Shown here: positions 17,729-24,430 of the stretch, in pieces
Layout: the number at the start of each line of letters is the position of its first letter
Position numbering within the stretch: position 1 is the stretch's first letter
Virus record (IMG/VR): IMGVR_UViG_3300025097_000031
Location: 1-30,191 of that record
DNA: 30,191 bases
Direction: 5' to 3' (one strand)
Source: a virus
The notes under the pieces: generated by a model
The model's input: the letters and a program-made list of their open reading frames with translations, nothing else
What the model was told of the DNA's origin: nothing
The model's database searches: none
Made by a program: the position numbers and the translations under genes

Positions 17729-19465
17729 TTATCCTAATATACCTATTGCTTGTAAATCTGCAATCAATGCCGCTAAGACATTGTTGTTGTTTAATGTCGT
17801 AGCACTTGCAGAGGCTAATAATGTTCTATCTTCTACAATAGTAGCATTTCTCGTGTAAGCTGCCGACTGTGCGGCTGGTGCTGTGCCGTAGAAGCCTATG
17901 TTTGTTCCATCGTGGTTTAAGTCTCCATCTATTTCAATATCGTTCAAGAGTAGGTCATCATCCCCTGTTGCTCCTATGTAAACCCTACCAGAACCTACTA
18001 AATCTGGGTCAATAACTAAATTAGTTCCATTGTAAATTATTTCTGCATCCTGTCCTTCTCCGTAAACTGAACCCACATCATCACCATCATGCCATATATC
18101 TCCCGTTCCTCTCATTGAGAGGTTGTTTAGAATCTGCATAGATTCTGCAACAGCGTTTGTACCCTCTCCTAATTGAATAGCGTTGTTAGCTGTTACCATC
18201 ACATTACTACCTATAGCTTCCCCTATTGCGAAACTACCATTTCCAGTATTTTTTAAAATGGGGGCTCCTTCTGCTGTTCCTACAAGCAAACTTCCATTAC
18301 CACTAAGTATGTTGTCGTAATCGTTTTGGGCGTTAATGACAGCAAGAGAACCTATACCTGAATGAGTAAGACCAATAGTGTTTGCTGTCATATCGTAATA
18401 TCCAACCGAAAGTGAACCACCACCACTCACCACCTCATTTCCCCTAATAATTCTTGATACTGAAAGAGAGCCACTTCCACTTACAGTAGAGTTAGCTATG
18501 TGCCCCTCCGCACCAGTCGCTGTTTGTATATGACCAACTTTCATAGAACCATCACCAGATACTGTCATAGCTGTCGTATTGTTTTCTCCCAAACAACCAC
18601 TAATACAGAAGTCACCTTGCGAACCACAAGTACCTACCACCAAGGAACCCCTACCAGATGAAGTTATTGTCGCTGTGCTTTTAGTACCACCACCAAATTC
18701 TCCACCCACAAAAGCGGTGCCTATAATTGCAGAGTTTACATCATTCGCTATAAGTGACGAAGCACCACCTTGCGCCCCGTTTACATAATCAGACACACTA
18801 CCTAATATGATACAACCTAAACTACTTGCTGTTATTGTCATTACATCATTAGCCACATCTGTATTTGCATAACCCATCCAAATAGAGGGGGTTTTATCAT
18901 TAACGGTGTCTATGTTTATATTCACCGTTCCTGGACTAGAAGATGTATCTCCCCGTATAACACCAGTATAGTTTGCGGTTGCTCCAGTGGTTAGATTAAC
19001 AGTAGAACCTGTGTTTTCAAATTTGAGACTCCTGACAGTGCTTGGGTAGAAGTCTGCAAATCTGGTAGCTTCTGCTCCTATATCATCACTGTCGTTTGTT
19101 GTTGTTAATATGTCTTCTGATGTAGTAAGTCCTGCTGACGTTATTCTGCCAGTAGTAGTGTCATCTGCATCATCTACTAAAAAACCACTAACGCTTGTAT
19201 TAGTGTGAGTGTGTCCAGGGTTAGCTCCCGAAGTAACATTAGCTCCTTGAATTGTTGTACCTAAAATTGTGCCTGTTACTTCTAAAGCTGTTGAAGGAAT
19301 AGCATTACCTATCCCTAGTCGGTTATTTGAATCGTCCCAAAAAAAGTTAGAATTGTCCTCACCCAAGAGGCCGGCACCATCAATAAAGAGGACAGAACCG
19401 ATTGTTCCATCAGTCACTTCATCTCCTATTGTTAATCCTCCGGCTCCGGGTTGTACTACTTCCAT
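17729..19465 (-). CDS. Tail fibre with GxGS (YadA-head-like) repeats
   Basis: This is a 578-residue protein, low in charge and beta-rich. The N-terminal part contains VLFIDGAGLLGEDNSNFFWD and RLGIGNAIPSTALEVTGT, a widespread phage fibre pattern. Residues about 271-420 carry seven copies of G-x-G-S-[LMF]-x-[VI] spaced 18-33 residues apart, as in the left-handed beta-roll of YadA-type trimeric adhesin heads. The C terminus (GFYGTAPAAQ, DRTLLASASATTLNNNNVLA) is a recurring fibre end that probably trimerises. Cysteines at about 280-295 (TCGSQGDFCISGC) are unusual for a fibre. The gene is joined to its upstream neighbour by TAA-A-ATG. Receptor-binding fibre is the best reading. Confidence 0.72.
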   Translation of the reverse strand: MEVVQPGAGGLTIGDEVTDGTIGSVLFIDGAGLLGEDNSNFFWDDSNNRLGIGNAIPSTALEVTGTILGTTIQGANVTSGANPGHTHTNTSVSGFLVDDADDTTTGRITSAGLTTSEDILTTTNDSDDIGAEATRFADFYPSTVRSLKFENTGSTVNLTTGATANYTGVIRGDTSSSPGTVNINIDTVNDKTPSIWMGYANTDVANDVMTITASSLGCIILGSVSDYVNGAQGGASSLIANDVNSAIIGTAFVGGEFGGGTKSTATITSSGRGSLVVGTCGSQGDFCISGCLGENNTTAMTVSGDGSMKVGHIQTATGAEGHIANSTVSGSGSLSVSRIIRGNEVVSGGGSLSVGYYDMTANTIGLTHSGIGSLAVINAQNDYDNILSGNGSLLVGTAEGAPILKNTGNGSFAIGEAIGSNVMVTANNAIQLGEGTNAVAESMQILNNLSMRGTGDIWHDGDDVGSVYGEGQDAEIIYNGTNLVIDPDLVGSGRVYIGATGDDDLLLNDIEIDGDLNHDGTNIGFYGTAPAAQSAAYTRNATIVEDRTLLASASATTLNNNNVLAALIADLQAIGILG

Positions 19466-19466
19466 T

Positions 19467-19946
19467 TTATATTTTACTTAATGCTTCAGTTAGCGCTTCT
19501 TTTTTCTTTTTTATACTTTCAAGCACAGCGTCTATTTCAGTTTTTGCCTCCCTTATTGCTTTCTCATTTTCAGAAAGAAACTTCTCCCTTTGAATTAATT
19601 GTTTTTCCTTTTCACTTATCTTCTCCTCGCGCGCGTCAAACTTCTCTTTAAGTTCAGCTTCCGTTTTTTGAAGCTCTGTAACAGTAATCAAAGCTCTCTT
19701 TGCGTCGCCATCAAGCTTTTCTACTTCCGCTTTAGCTGTAATTTTCTCTTTATTTGCATTAAGAATATCCTCCTTAATTGCTTGGTGTTGCTTATTTAAT
19801 TCACCGATTTCGTATTTAGATGACCTAATTATGCCACCCAAACGCTTTACTTCGGCTTCATTCACTGTGATTTTATCCCTAACAATAGCATCATTCTTTT
19901 TTACATTATCAGAGATTTTCGGGTTTGGTGCTGGTTGTTCAATCAT
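19467..19946 (-). CDS. Coiled-coil protein of the virion operon, function unknown
   Basis: This 159-residue protein is almost wholly alpha-helical and charged, with continuous heptad-like stretches from about residue 20 to the C terminus (LNKQHQAIKEDI, LQKTEAELKEKFDAREEKI, EKEKQLIQREKFLSENEKA). It has no membrane segment or cysteine. It resembles the second coiled-coil protein at 20274-20798 in composition and in a late KxxLxxREKxL-type segment (compare LIKDREAMLKRDFDEL), so the two may be distant paralogues. Both flank a small virion protein. They could be fibre stalk or assembly proteins, an inference from position only. Confidence 0.6.
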   Translation of the reverse strand: MIEQPAPNPKISDNVKKNDAIVRDKITVNEAEVKRLGGIIRSSKYEIGELNKQHQAIKEDILNANKEKITAKAEVEKLDGDAKRALITVTELQKTEAELKEKFDAREEKISEKEKQLIQREKFLSENEKAIREAKTEIDAVLESIKKKKEALTEALSKI

Positions 19947-19950
19947 GTTT

Positions 19951-20268
19951 CTATTTAGTTAATTCTGTAACTGTATAGCGTGGTGAAGTCCCAGCAACAG
20001 TCACAGCTCCAGTAAAGATAACCCCGTTTTCTTGTGCAAAACTTCCACCCAAACCATCATCATTTCCACTTCCGGGCTTTAATACGACATGAAATACTGT
20101 CGTTGAAGCGGTCCCTCCTAAGTTCACAAACAAAGGGTTTGCGCCATTTAGGTTTTGAATCATCCACGCGCCTCTAGCCGGATTAGCCGCAAGCGCTGTT
20201 GTAGAGCTTGCTATTGATGGTGTATTTGCATTTGATACTGGTGCAATAATTCCTTGTAAATCTGCCAT
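19951..20268 (-). CDS. Small beta-rich virion protein, function unknown
   Basis: This 105-residue protein has the pattern of a small phage structural protein often found next to capsid genes: ANPARGAWMIQNLNGANPLF, VNLGGTASTTVFHVVLKPG, and a C-terminal GTSPRYTVTEL strand. The arrangement looks like a compact beta-sandwich. There is no signal peptide or catalytic motif. Its start has the leader AATAATTATT, the same as the fibre gene at 14505-16511. It may be a decoration, spike or fibre-base subunit. I recall the family as uncharacterised. Confidence 0.55.
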   Translation of the reverse strand: MADLQGIIAPVSNANTPSIASSTTALAANPARGAWMIQNLNGANPLFVNLGGTASTTVFHVVLKPGSGNDDGLGGSFAQENGVIFTGAVTVAGTSPRYTVTELTK

Positions 20269-20273
20269 AATAA

Positions 20274-20798
20274 TTATTTATTAGCTTTTAATTTTCTTAA
20301 TTCGTCAAAGTCTCGTTTAAGCATAGCCTCTCTATCCTTAATAAGTTTGGCTTGTTTTCTAAGTTGAGCTTTTTCACGCTCCAACTGCTTTCTATCTTCT
20401 CTTACTCTTACAGTCTCCACCTTTAATTCCTTTACTGTCTCGGAGACTAGCTTTCTACCCTCCTCTAAATCTTTATCAGCTTGATCCATTCTCTTATTAA
20501 AGTCTTGGAAAAGAGTCGTAATATCTATAGCAAGAACACTTAACTCATTAGCGTAAGCCTTTAGCTCGCTGTTATAGCCAGCAAGCTCTTTATGGTTAGT
20601 TGTTGTTTCTTCTAACGCACTACGGCTCTCGTTCAAAACCTTAATAACTCGGCCCTCCGCTTGTTCTTCGCGGATTACCATATACTCCTCTGTCGTTTCC
20701 TTTAATTTCTTTAACTCGGCACGACCAAGAGCTATGTTGCCTTGTAGGTCAGCAAGCTCTTTTAGAGTATCAAATTTTTCTTCATCTAAACGCTCCAT
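20274..20798 (-). CDS. Long coiled-coil protein, function unknown
   Basis: This 174-residue protein is predicted to be nearly all helix by composition: ERLDEEKFDTLKELADLQGN at the start, a middle section with fewer charges (about 75-100, YNSELKAYANELSVLAIDIT), and a Lys/Arg/Glu-rich C-terminal half (VREDRKQLEREKAQLRKQA). It has no membrane segment or cysteine. The start codon lies inside the end of the small reading frame 20786-20953. It may form a stalk or scaffold in the tail, or be a helper for fibre assembly. Neither is shown by the sequence. Confidence 0.6.
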   Translation of the reverse strand: MERLDEEKFDTLKELADLQGNIALGRAELKKLKETTEEYMVIREEQAEGRVIKVLNESRSALEETTTNHKELAGYNSELKAYANELSVLAIDITTLFQDFNKRMDQADKDLEEGRKLVSETVKELKVETVRVREDRKQLEREKAQLRKQAKLIKDREAMLKRDFDELRKLKANK

Positions 20799-20953
20799 TG
20801 TAATTGTTTATATTTCTTAATAGCTGAAATAGCCATATCAATTAAAGCGTATTTACCTTTTGTAAGTTTAATCTTTCTCATACAATCAACGCCGGGTGCG
20901 GTTGTGACACCGCGCATCTTCGTTACGCAATTCCTAAATAACCCGGCTACCAT
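20786..20953 (-). CDS. 55-residue frame resembling the N terminus of an AP2/HNH homing endonuclease; probable remnant
   Basis: The frame starts with ATG directly after the upstream TAG stop (TAGATG) and ends inside the first codons of the next gene. Residues 25-39 read MRKIKLTKGKYALID, the strand signature at the start of many phage AP2/HNH homing endonucleases (x-I-x-LTKGK-x-A-[LI]-[IV]-D), and YKQLQW follows where those proteins have a Tyr-Lys-Trp segment. Everything downstream, including the HNH catalytic residues, is missing. It may be a decayed endonuclease with flanking fill-in, or an unrelated small protein that uses this strand. The upstream 24 residues resemble nothing I know. Confidence 0.4.
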   Translation of the reverse strand: MVAGLFRNCVTKMRGVTTAPGVDCMRKIKLTKGKYALIDMAISAIKKYKQLQWSV

Positions 20954-21514
20954 CTACTCTGCTTCGGTTTGGGTCAAAAGTTTTTCAAGTGTCGCTTTAC
21001 TTCCCCTTGCGTCAAAAGAAATTCCCTTATCTTTCAATGCACTAATAACCTCCGCCTTATCTTGATAAACAGGTGCCGAATTGGTTTCCTCCACTGGTGT
21101 TATCGCTGAAGCATCTATATTTCCGCCTACAGCGTCCTCTGGCTCTACTTCTTTATTTAATTCATCAACTTTAGCGGCCATCCTTTCGCCCTCGGTTTGA
21201 GGGGCTTTCTTCTCCTCCTCATAGACTTCTTTCATTATTTGAGACTTTAACTCGTCAATACGAGAGTCGTCCCAAAGAGGTCTGTCAGAGCCTTTTCCGT
21301 CGGTTTCCCCGCCATCTCTGACCGGTGCGCCGCGAAGCATTATCTGTCTTGCGAGGTGAGTAGCAAGATGGTTTCCCACAGTTAATGGGGTTAATAAAGA
21401 TCCACCAGCTGGTACGAAGAAGTCGCGGCCGGCATAGCGCGCGCCCAGTTCTCCAGTGAAATCAAAGTCTGTGATGTTCGTTATACGAACTATCTTGTAA
21501 TCTGATTCATTCAT
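20954..21514 (-). CDS. Conserved phage virion-module protein with C-terminal HeH/LEM-like domain
   Basis: This is a 186-residue protein. The N-terminal part (about 6-82: VRITNITDFDFTGELGARY, GRDFFVPAGGSLL, VGNHLATHLARQI, GKGSDRPLW) is a pattern I recall from many uncharacterised phage proteins near the capsid gene. An acidic linker (about 100-148) follows. Residues about 150-182 (DKAEVISALKDKGISFDARG and SKATLEKLL) fit the HeH/LEM/SAP-like two-helix fold, with the S/T-[KR]-x-x-L-x-x-L-L ending, seen at the end of many phage head proteins. Such domains can contact DNA or protein. A head-completion or tail-assembly role is inferred from position; function is unproven. Confidence 0.6.
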   Translation of the reverse strand: MNESDYKIVRITNITDFDFTGELGARYAGRDFFVPAGGSLLTPLTVGNHLATHLARQIMLRGAPVRDGGETDGKGSDRPLWDDSRIDELKSQIMKEVYEEEKKAPQTEGERMAAKVDELNKEVEPEDAVGGNIDASAITPVEETNSAPVYQDKAEVISALKDKGISFDARGSKATLEKLLTQTEAE

Positions 21515-21631
21515 TGTAATAAATGATTAGATTGATAAATATCTAGGCTTCGCCGTTCCCAGATAGCAGTTAAATACTGCATATAGCCCTCTAAATACGT
21601 TGGATGCTTAAAGGGCTATAGCAAGAATCAA
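21515..21631 (-). promoter_or_regulatory. Intergenic region with two hairpins
   Basis: This 117-base gap is the longest inside the operon. It contains a 9-base-pair stem, TATAGCCCT at 21582-21590 with AGGGCTATA at 21612-21620 (21-base loop), and a small hairpin GCAGT-TAAAT-ACTGC at 21566-21580. Neither is followed by a T-run in the leftward direction, so a simple intrinsic terminator is unlikely. They may stabilise or process the highly expressed capsid-region mRNA. No tRNA fold is visible. Confidence 0.5.
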
Positions 21632-22330
21632 CTATTCAATGTTAATCCAAACAAGTGCGTTAGTATCTGCTGACGCGTTAGCGACGAGACAGTAACCCAA
21701 AGTTTGGCCATCAAATGCTCCTTTAGCTGTTACAGCTTTGTGGACTGTTCCCTCTGTGTCATCACCGGTTTCAAACGCGGCTCCAACAGTTAGGGCTTCA
21801 CCAGCCAAAGCTACACCAACACCACGGGTTTGCACCCATCCGTAAGAACCGCTGGCGATTGCTACTTGCGCAATACCAACACATCCTTGAATTTCTGATG
21901 TTACAGCTGATTTCTCAACACTCCACGGCTCGCGGATTGTAATATCACTGTCAGCAACAGACAAGTCTGTACCGAAAGCAAATTCTGGATAAAGTTCTAG
22001 TGTGTCGGTTGTATTAGTCTTAATACGTCCAGCTTGTCCCACACCAGTACCAGCGTCCACATATACCCATGCCTCTGCGAATCGACCTACTGTCCATCCG
22101 GCTGATGCTTTGGTAATGTAAACTGTTCGCTCTAAAGCGTCGTCACTAGATGAAACTGTATCAACAGCAACAACAGTGTCTGGAACGACTGCCATTCCTA
22201 CTGATATAGCCTCACTAGCTGACTTAACGTAAACGAACTCACGTCCATCTGGAGTTTGACCTCTCTGACCCACATTGAATTGTGGTGATGTTGTTGTGTC
22301 CTTTACGTTTTGAAATGTTACTTGGTTCAT
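21632..22330 (-). CDS. Putative capsid decoration protein
   Basis: This 232-residue beta-rich protein is encoded just after the capsid gene. It begins MNQVTFQNVKDTTTSPQFNV and then has QTPDGREFVYVKSASEAISV and GMAVV, a pattern of phage proteins that coat the head. Later it has QGCVGIAQVAIASGSYGWVQ and RGVGVALAGEALTVGAAFE, the DUF2190-like strand-turn pattern in which V-x-[VA] strands alternate with Gly. It has no signal peptide. Position next to the capsid gene, size and composition support a head-decoration or cement protein; the DUF2190 relation is a judgement by eye. Confidence 0.58.
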   Translation of the reverse strand: MNQVTFQNVKDTTTSPQFNVGQRGQTPDGREFVYVKSASEAISVGMAVVPDTVVAVDTVSSSDDALERTVYITKASAGWTVGRFAEAWVYVDAGTGVGQAGRIKTNTTDTLELYPEFAFGTDLSVADSDITIREPWSVEKSAVTSEIQGCVGIAQVAIASGSYGWVQTRGVGVALAGEALTVGAAFETGDDTEGTVHKAVTAKGAFDGQTLGYCLVANASADTNALVWINIE

Positions 22331-22371
22331 ATAATTGTTTTCAGACTTCAGCTCTTAACCTCTGTCTATTC

Positions 22372-22384
22372 GTGCATACTGCAC
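22372..22384. promoter_or_regulatory. Small palindrome GTGCA-TAC-TGCAC in the intergenic leader
   Basis: A perfect 5-base-pair inverted repeat with a 3-base spacer lies in the 69-base gap before the decoration gene. Related sequence (TGCAGTAT/CAGTATGCA on the minus strand) recurs near 26417-26425 and 21574-21581. It could be a protein operator or a short RNA hairpin. Confidence 0.3.
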
Positions 22385-22399
22385 TTAATTGAATAATTT

Positions 22400-22480
22400 T
22401 TACTCCTCTGTTGGAGCCTCCGCTTCTGGAGCCGCTTCTTCAGCGGTTTCCTCTGGAGTTGTGTTTTCCTCGTCGCTCAT
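22400..22480 (-). CDS. Tiny acidic 26-residue peptide between capsid and decoration genes
   Basis: An ATG at 22478-22480 opens a short frame, starting MSDEENTTPEETAEE and ending EAPTEE before TAA. It contains 12 acidic residues and no Lys or Arg. It lies in an otherwise empty 195-base gap and resembles the acidic N-terminal tail of the scaffold (Pro/Glu/Ala-rich). No ribosome site of the Shine-Dalgarno type is seen, as for its neighbours. It may be a real small protein or chance; length alone does not decide. Confidence 0.4.
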   Translation of the reverse strand: MSDEENTTPEETAEEAAPEAEAPTEE

Positions 22481-22525
22481 ATTTTTATGATTAAACGAAT
22501 AATAATACTACTGGTCGCTAATGGC

Positions 22526-23578
22526 TTAGGTTACACCTACCATTTGGCCCTGTAGGCGAGGGTTTTCTGAAATGAAGTTTCCGGCGTAGATTATGTGACC
22601 TACTTCTGCAAGTTGGTCTACTGGACTCATCATGTCACGGAAGTTGAATCCCCTTGTTGATGGGACTCGTCCCGGAACACCCTCTGGTACTCCATCATTA
22701 GACTTCTTAAAGTTCACTTGCTTTAGACCAGAAATGTTGATTCCTTTGAATCCGAAATAGTTAGTGTTAATGAAGAACATCTTTCCAGATGGAACTTGCT
22801 CATCTTTAACAACTGGTGTCCCTCGGAAGAACAACACGTCAAAACCTTGCGTACCCGCAAGAGCTTGTGAACCAGATACCATTCCAAATGCGTTCATTCT
22901 TGGGTATCCGTTTTGTGTATATCCAGCTCGTACAGTTGTAGTCAAAAGTGACTCATATGTAGACCAGATTGATTTTGTAGTAGCGATAATATCTGGACTA
23001 TCGTTACCAATAGATACCGCGTCGTACGCTGTAGCCATCTTAGCAAGAGTCAAAGCTCCAGCTGATGCTAGGTAGTATCCATTAAGAGTTGTATATGTTG
23101 CTCTCGCAAGAGTTCCATATGTTGCAAAGTTTGTTGCGTCGTCAGCGGCATTGTAGATTGAATCCCAACTGTTTCCAGCTCCGGTTCCAGTCCACAAGTT
23201 TGAGGCCATGACTTGCATCAAAGATTGTGCCTGTGAATCAAACTCCGCTTCCAAGAGGTCAATAACTCTTTCATCTCCCTCGTTGAGAGTTTGTTCAATG
23301 TTAGCAATAACAATAGGCTTGTAAGCCATCTTTGGCTTGAAGCTCATTGTTGTTCGTACGTTCTGCCTGTCAGTATCAAGTTTGTCAGCTACACCAGTGT
23401 TACCACCATTAGTAGAATCTTGGTACTTAATTATGACGTCATAACTTACTCCAGTTTTCCACGGCTTTGCGTTTTGCAAGAGCTTCATTAGGACTGGTGA
23501 ACCCTTTGAAATTGTATCGTAACACTTAGGTACGATATACGAACGGGTTACGCTCGTTACAGCTTCAGAAAATGTCAT
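22526..23578 (-). CDS. Major capsid protein (HK97 fold)
   Basis: This 350-residue protein has the organisation of HK97-fold capsid proteins that lack a long N-terminal delta domain. The N-terminal helix (about 8-34) and the E-loop region with YDVIIKYQDS and KPKMAYKPIVIANIEQTLNE are followed by a spine helix (DLLEAEFDSQAQSLMQVMAS), a P-domain region and the closing strands (GFDVLFFRGTPVVKDEQVP, then SGKMFFINTNYFGFKG), the familiar 'f-x-G-x-P-[VI]-x-x-D' ending of phage capsids. It follows a scaffold gene by 12 bases and precedes decoration genes. Its start has only A-rich leader sequence (CTTAAAAAA), striking for the most abundant protein. Confidence 0.9.
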   Translation of the reverse strand: MTFSEAVTSVTRSYIVPKCYDTISKGSPVLMKLLQNAKPWKTGVSYDVIIKYQDSTNGGNTGVADKLDTDRQNVRTTMSFKPKMAYKPIVIANIEQTLNEGDERVIDLLEAEFDSQAQSLMQVMASNLWTGTGAGNSWDSIYNAADDATNFATYGTLARATYTTLNGYYLASAGALTLAKMATAYDAVSIGNDSPDIIATTKSIWSTYESLLTTTVRAGYTQNGYPRMNAFGMVSGSQALAGTQGFDVLFFRGTPVVKDEQVPSGKMFFINTNYFGFKGINISGLKQVNFKKSNDGVPEGVPGRVPSTRGFNFRDMMSPVDQLAEVGHIIYAGNFISENPRLQGQMVGVT

Positions 23579-23590
23579 TTTTTTAAGTTT

Positions 23591-24370
23591 CTATTTATTC
23601 CCTTTCAAGTGGGCCAAATATTCAGCGGCACCATCATATTGAGACATTTCAGCTGGGTCATATCCAGAAGAATCTGGGGCTTCAGCTCCCGGTCCAGTTG
23701 AGATTGGGTCGGCTTCGCGTTTTGCAGTATCTTTCAATACTCGCTTCTCTGTGTTCACAACTGACGATTTCATGTCCATCATATTTACGTGCGCCGATTT
23801 CAGATTTTGAAAACCATACTTATTAGCGTGTTGGAATAGAGCATTTTCATCAAGGTCTTTGTCTGTCGCTTTGAGTGATTTTAGTTCGTTTTCCACTCCA
23901 GCTTTAATAGCCGCGACTCTCTCTTGCTCTGCTTTTGCCGTACTATTCATTTCTTCAATAGCGGCGGCTTTAGCTATCTCAATAACTTCGCCATAATTCT
24001 CCGGAACATAATCCGGGTTTTTCCAATTCGGCTCCTCTTTCGGAGTTCTATTAAGTTCCTTTTCACGCTCAATGTCGGCTAGTGCCTGTGATTTTCGCGT
24101 AAATTCTGGAAGAAAATTATCTTTCCATTCCGTTTGAAGTTGCTCGGCAGTCAATTTACGGCCATCTGGCGCGTCATATAAAATTGGTTCCGGTGCATCT
24201 TCTTTAGGAGTTTCCTCCTCCGATTTAGTCTCTGGCGTAGGTTCAGCCGGAGCGTTCTCGGTTTTTGGTTCTTCGGGGGTTGGTGTTTCCTCGGCTGGCG
24301 TTTCCGCCGGAGCCTCCTCACTCCCACTAAGTTCCATATTACTCTCGTAATTGTCGGGATTTATATCCAT
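23591..24370 (-). CDS. Capsid scaffold protein
   Basis: This 259-residue protein is encoded between portal and major capsid genes, the standard scaffold place. The N-terminal 65 residues are Pro/Glu/Ala/Thr-rich and disordered. The middle part (about 70-215) is helical: KLTAEQLQTEWKDNFLPEF, YGEVIEIAKAAAIEEMN and VAAIKAGVENELKSL. The C terminus (SQYDGAAEYLAHLKGN) is a short helix that in scaffolds often contacts the capsid protein. No protease motif is visible, so capsid maturation would not use a fused protease. Its start has TAATAAC before ATG. Confidence 0.82.
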   Translation of the reverse strand: MDINPDNYESNMELSGSEEAPAETPAEETPTPEEPKTENAPAEPTPETKSEEETPKEDAPEPILYDAPDGRKLTAEQLQTEWKDNFLPEFTRKSQALADIEREKELNRTPKEEPNWKNPDYVPENYGEVIEIAKAAAIEEMNSTAKAEQERVAAIKAGVENELKSLKATDKDLDENALFQHANKYGFQNLKSAHVNMMDMKSSVVNTEKRVLKDTAKREADPISTGPGAEAPDSSGYDPAEMSQYDGAAEYLAHLKGNK

Positions 24371-24430
24371 GTTATTAGATTGCCTCTACTGTGACTTGGC
24401 CCTATGGCTGAAACAGTATCGCTTGATCAC

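Noticed and set aside
21582-21620. Possible tRNA in the intergenic hairpin
   Set aside because: Only one long stem is present; no cloverleaf arms, T-loop or CCA-like 3' end can be drawn.
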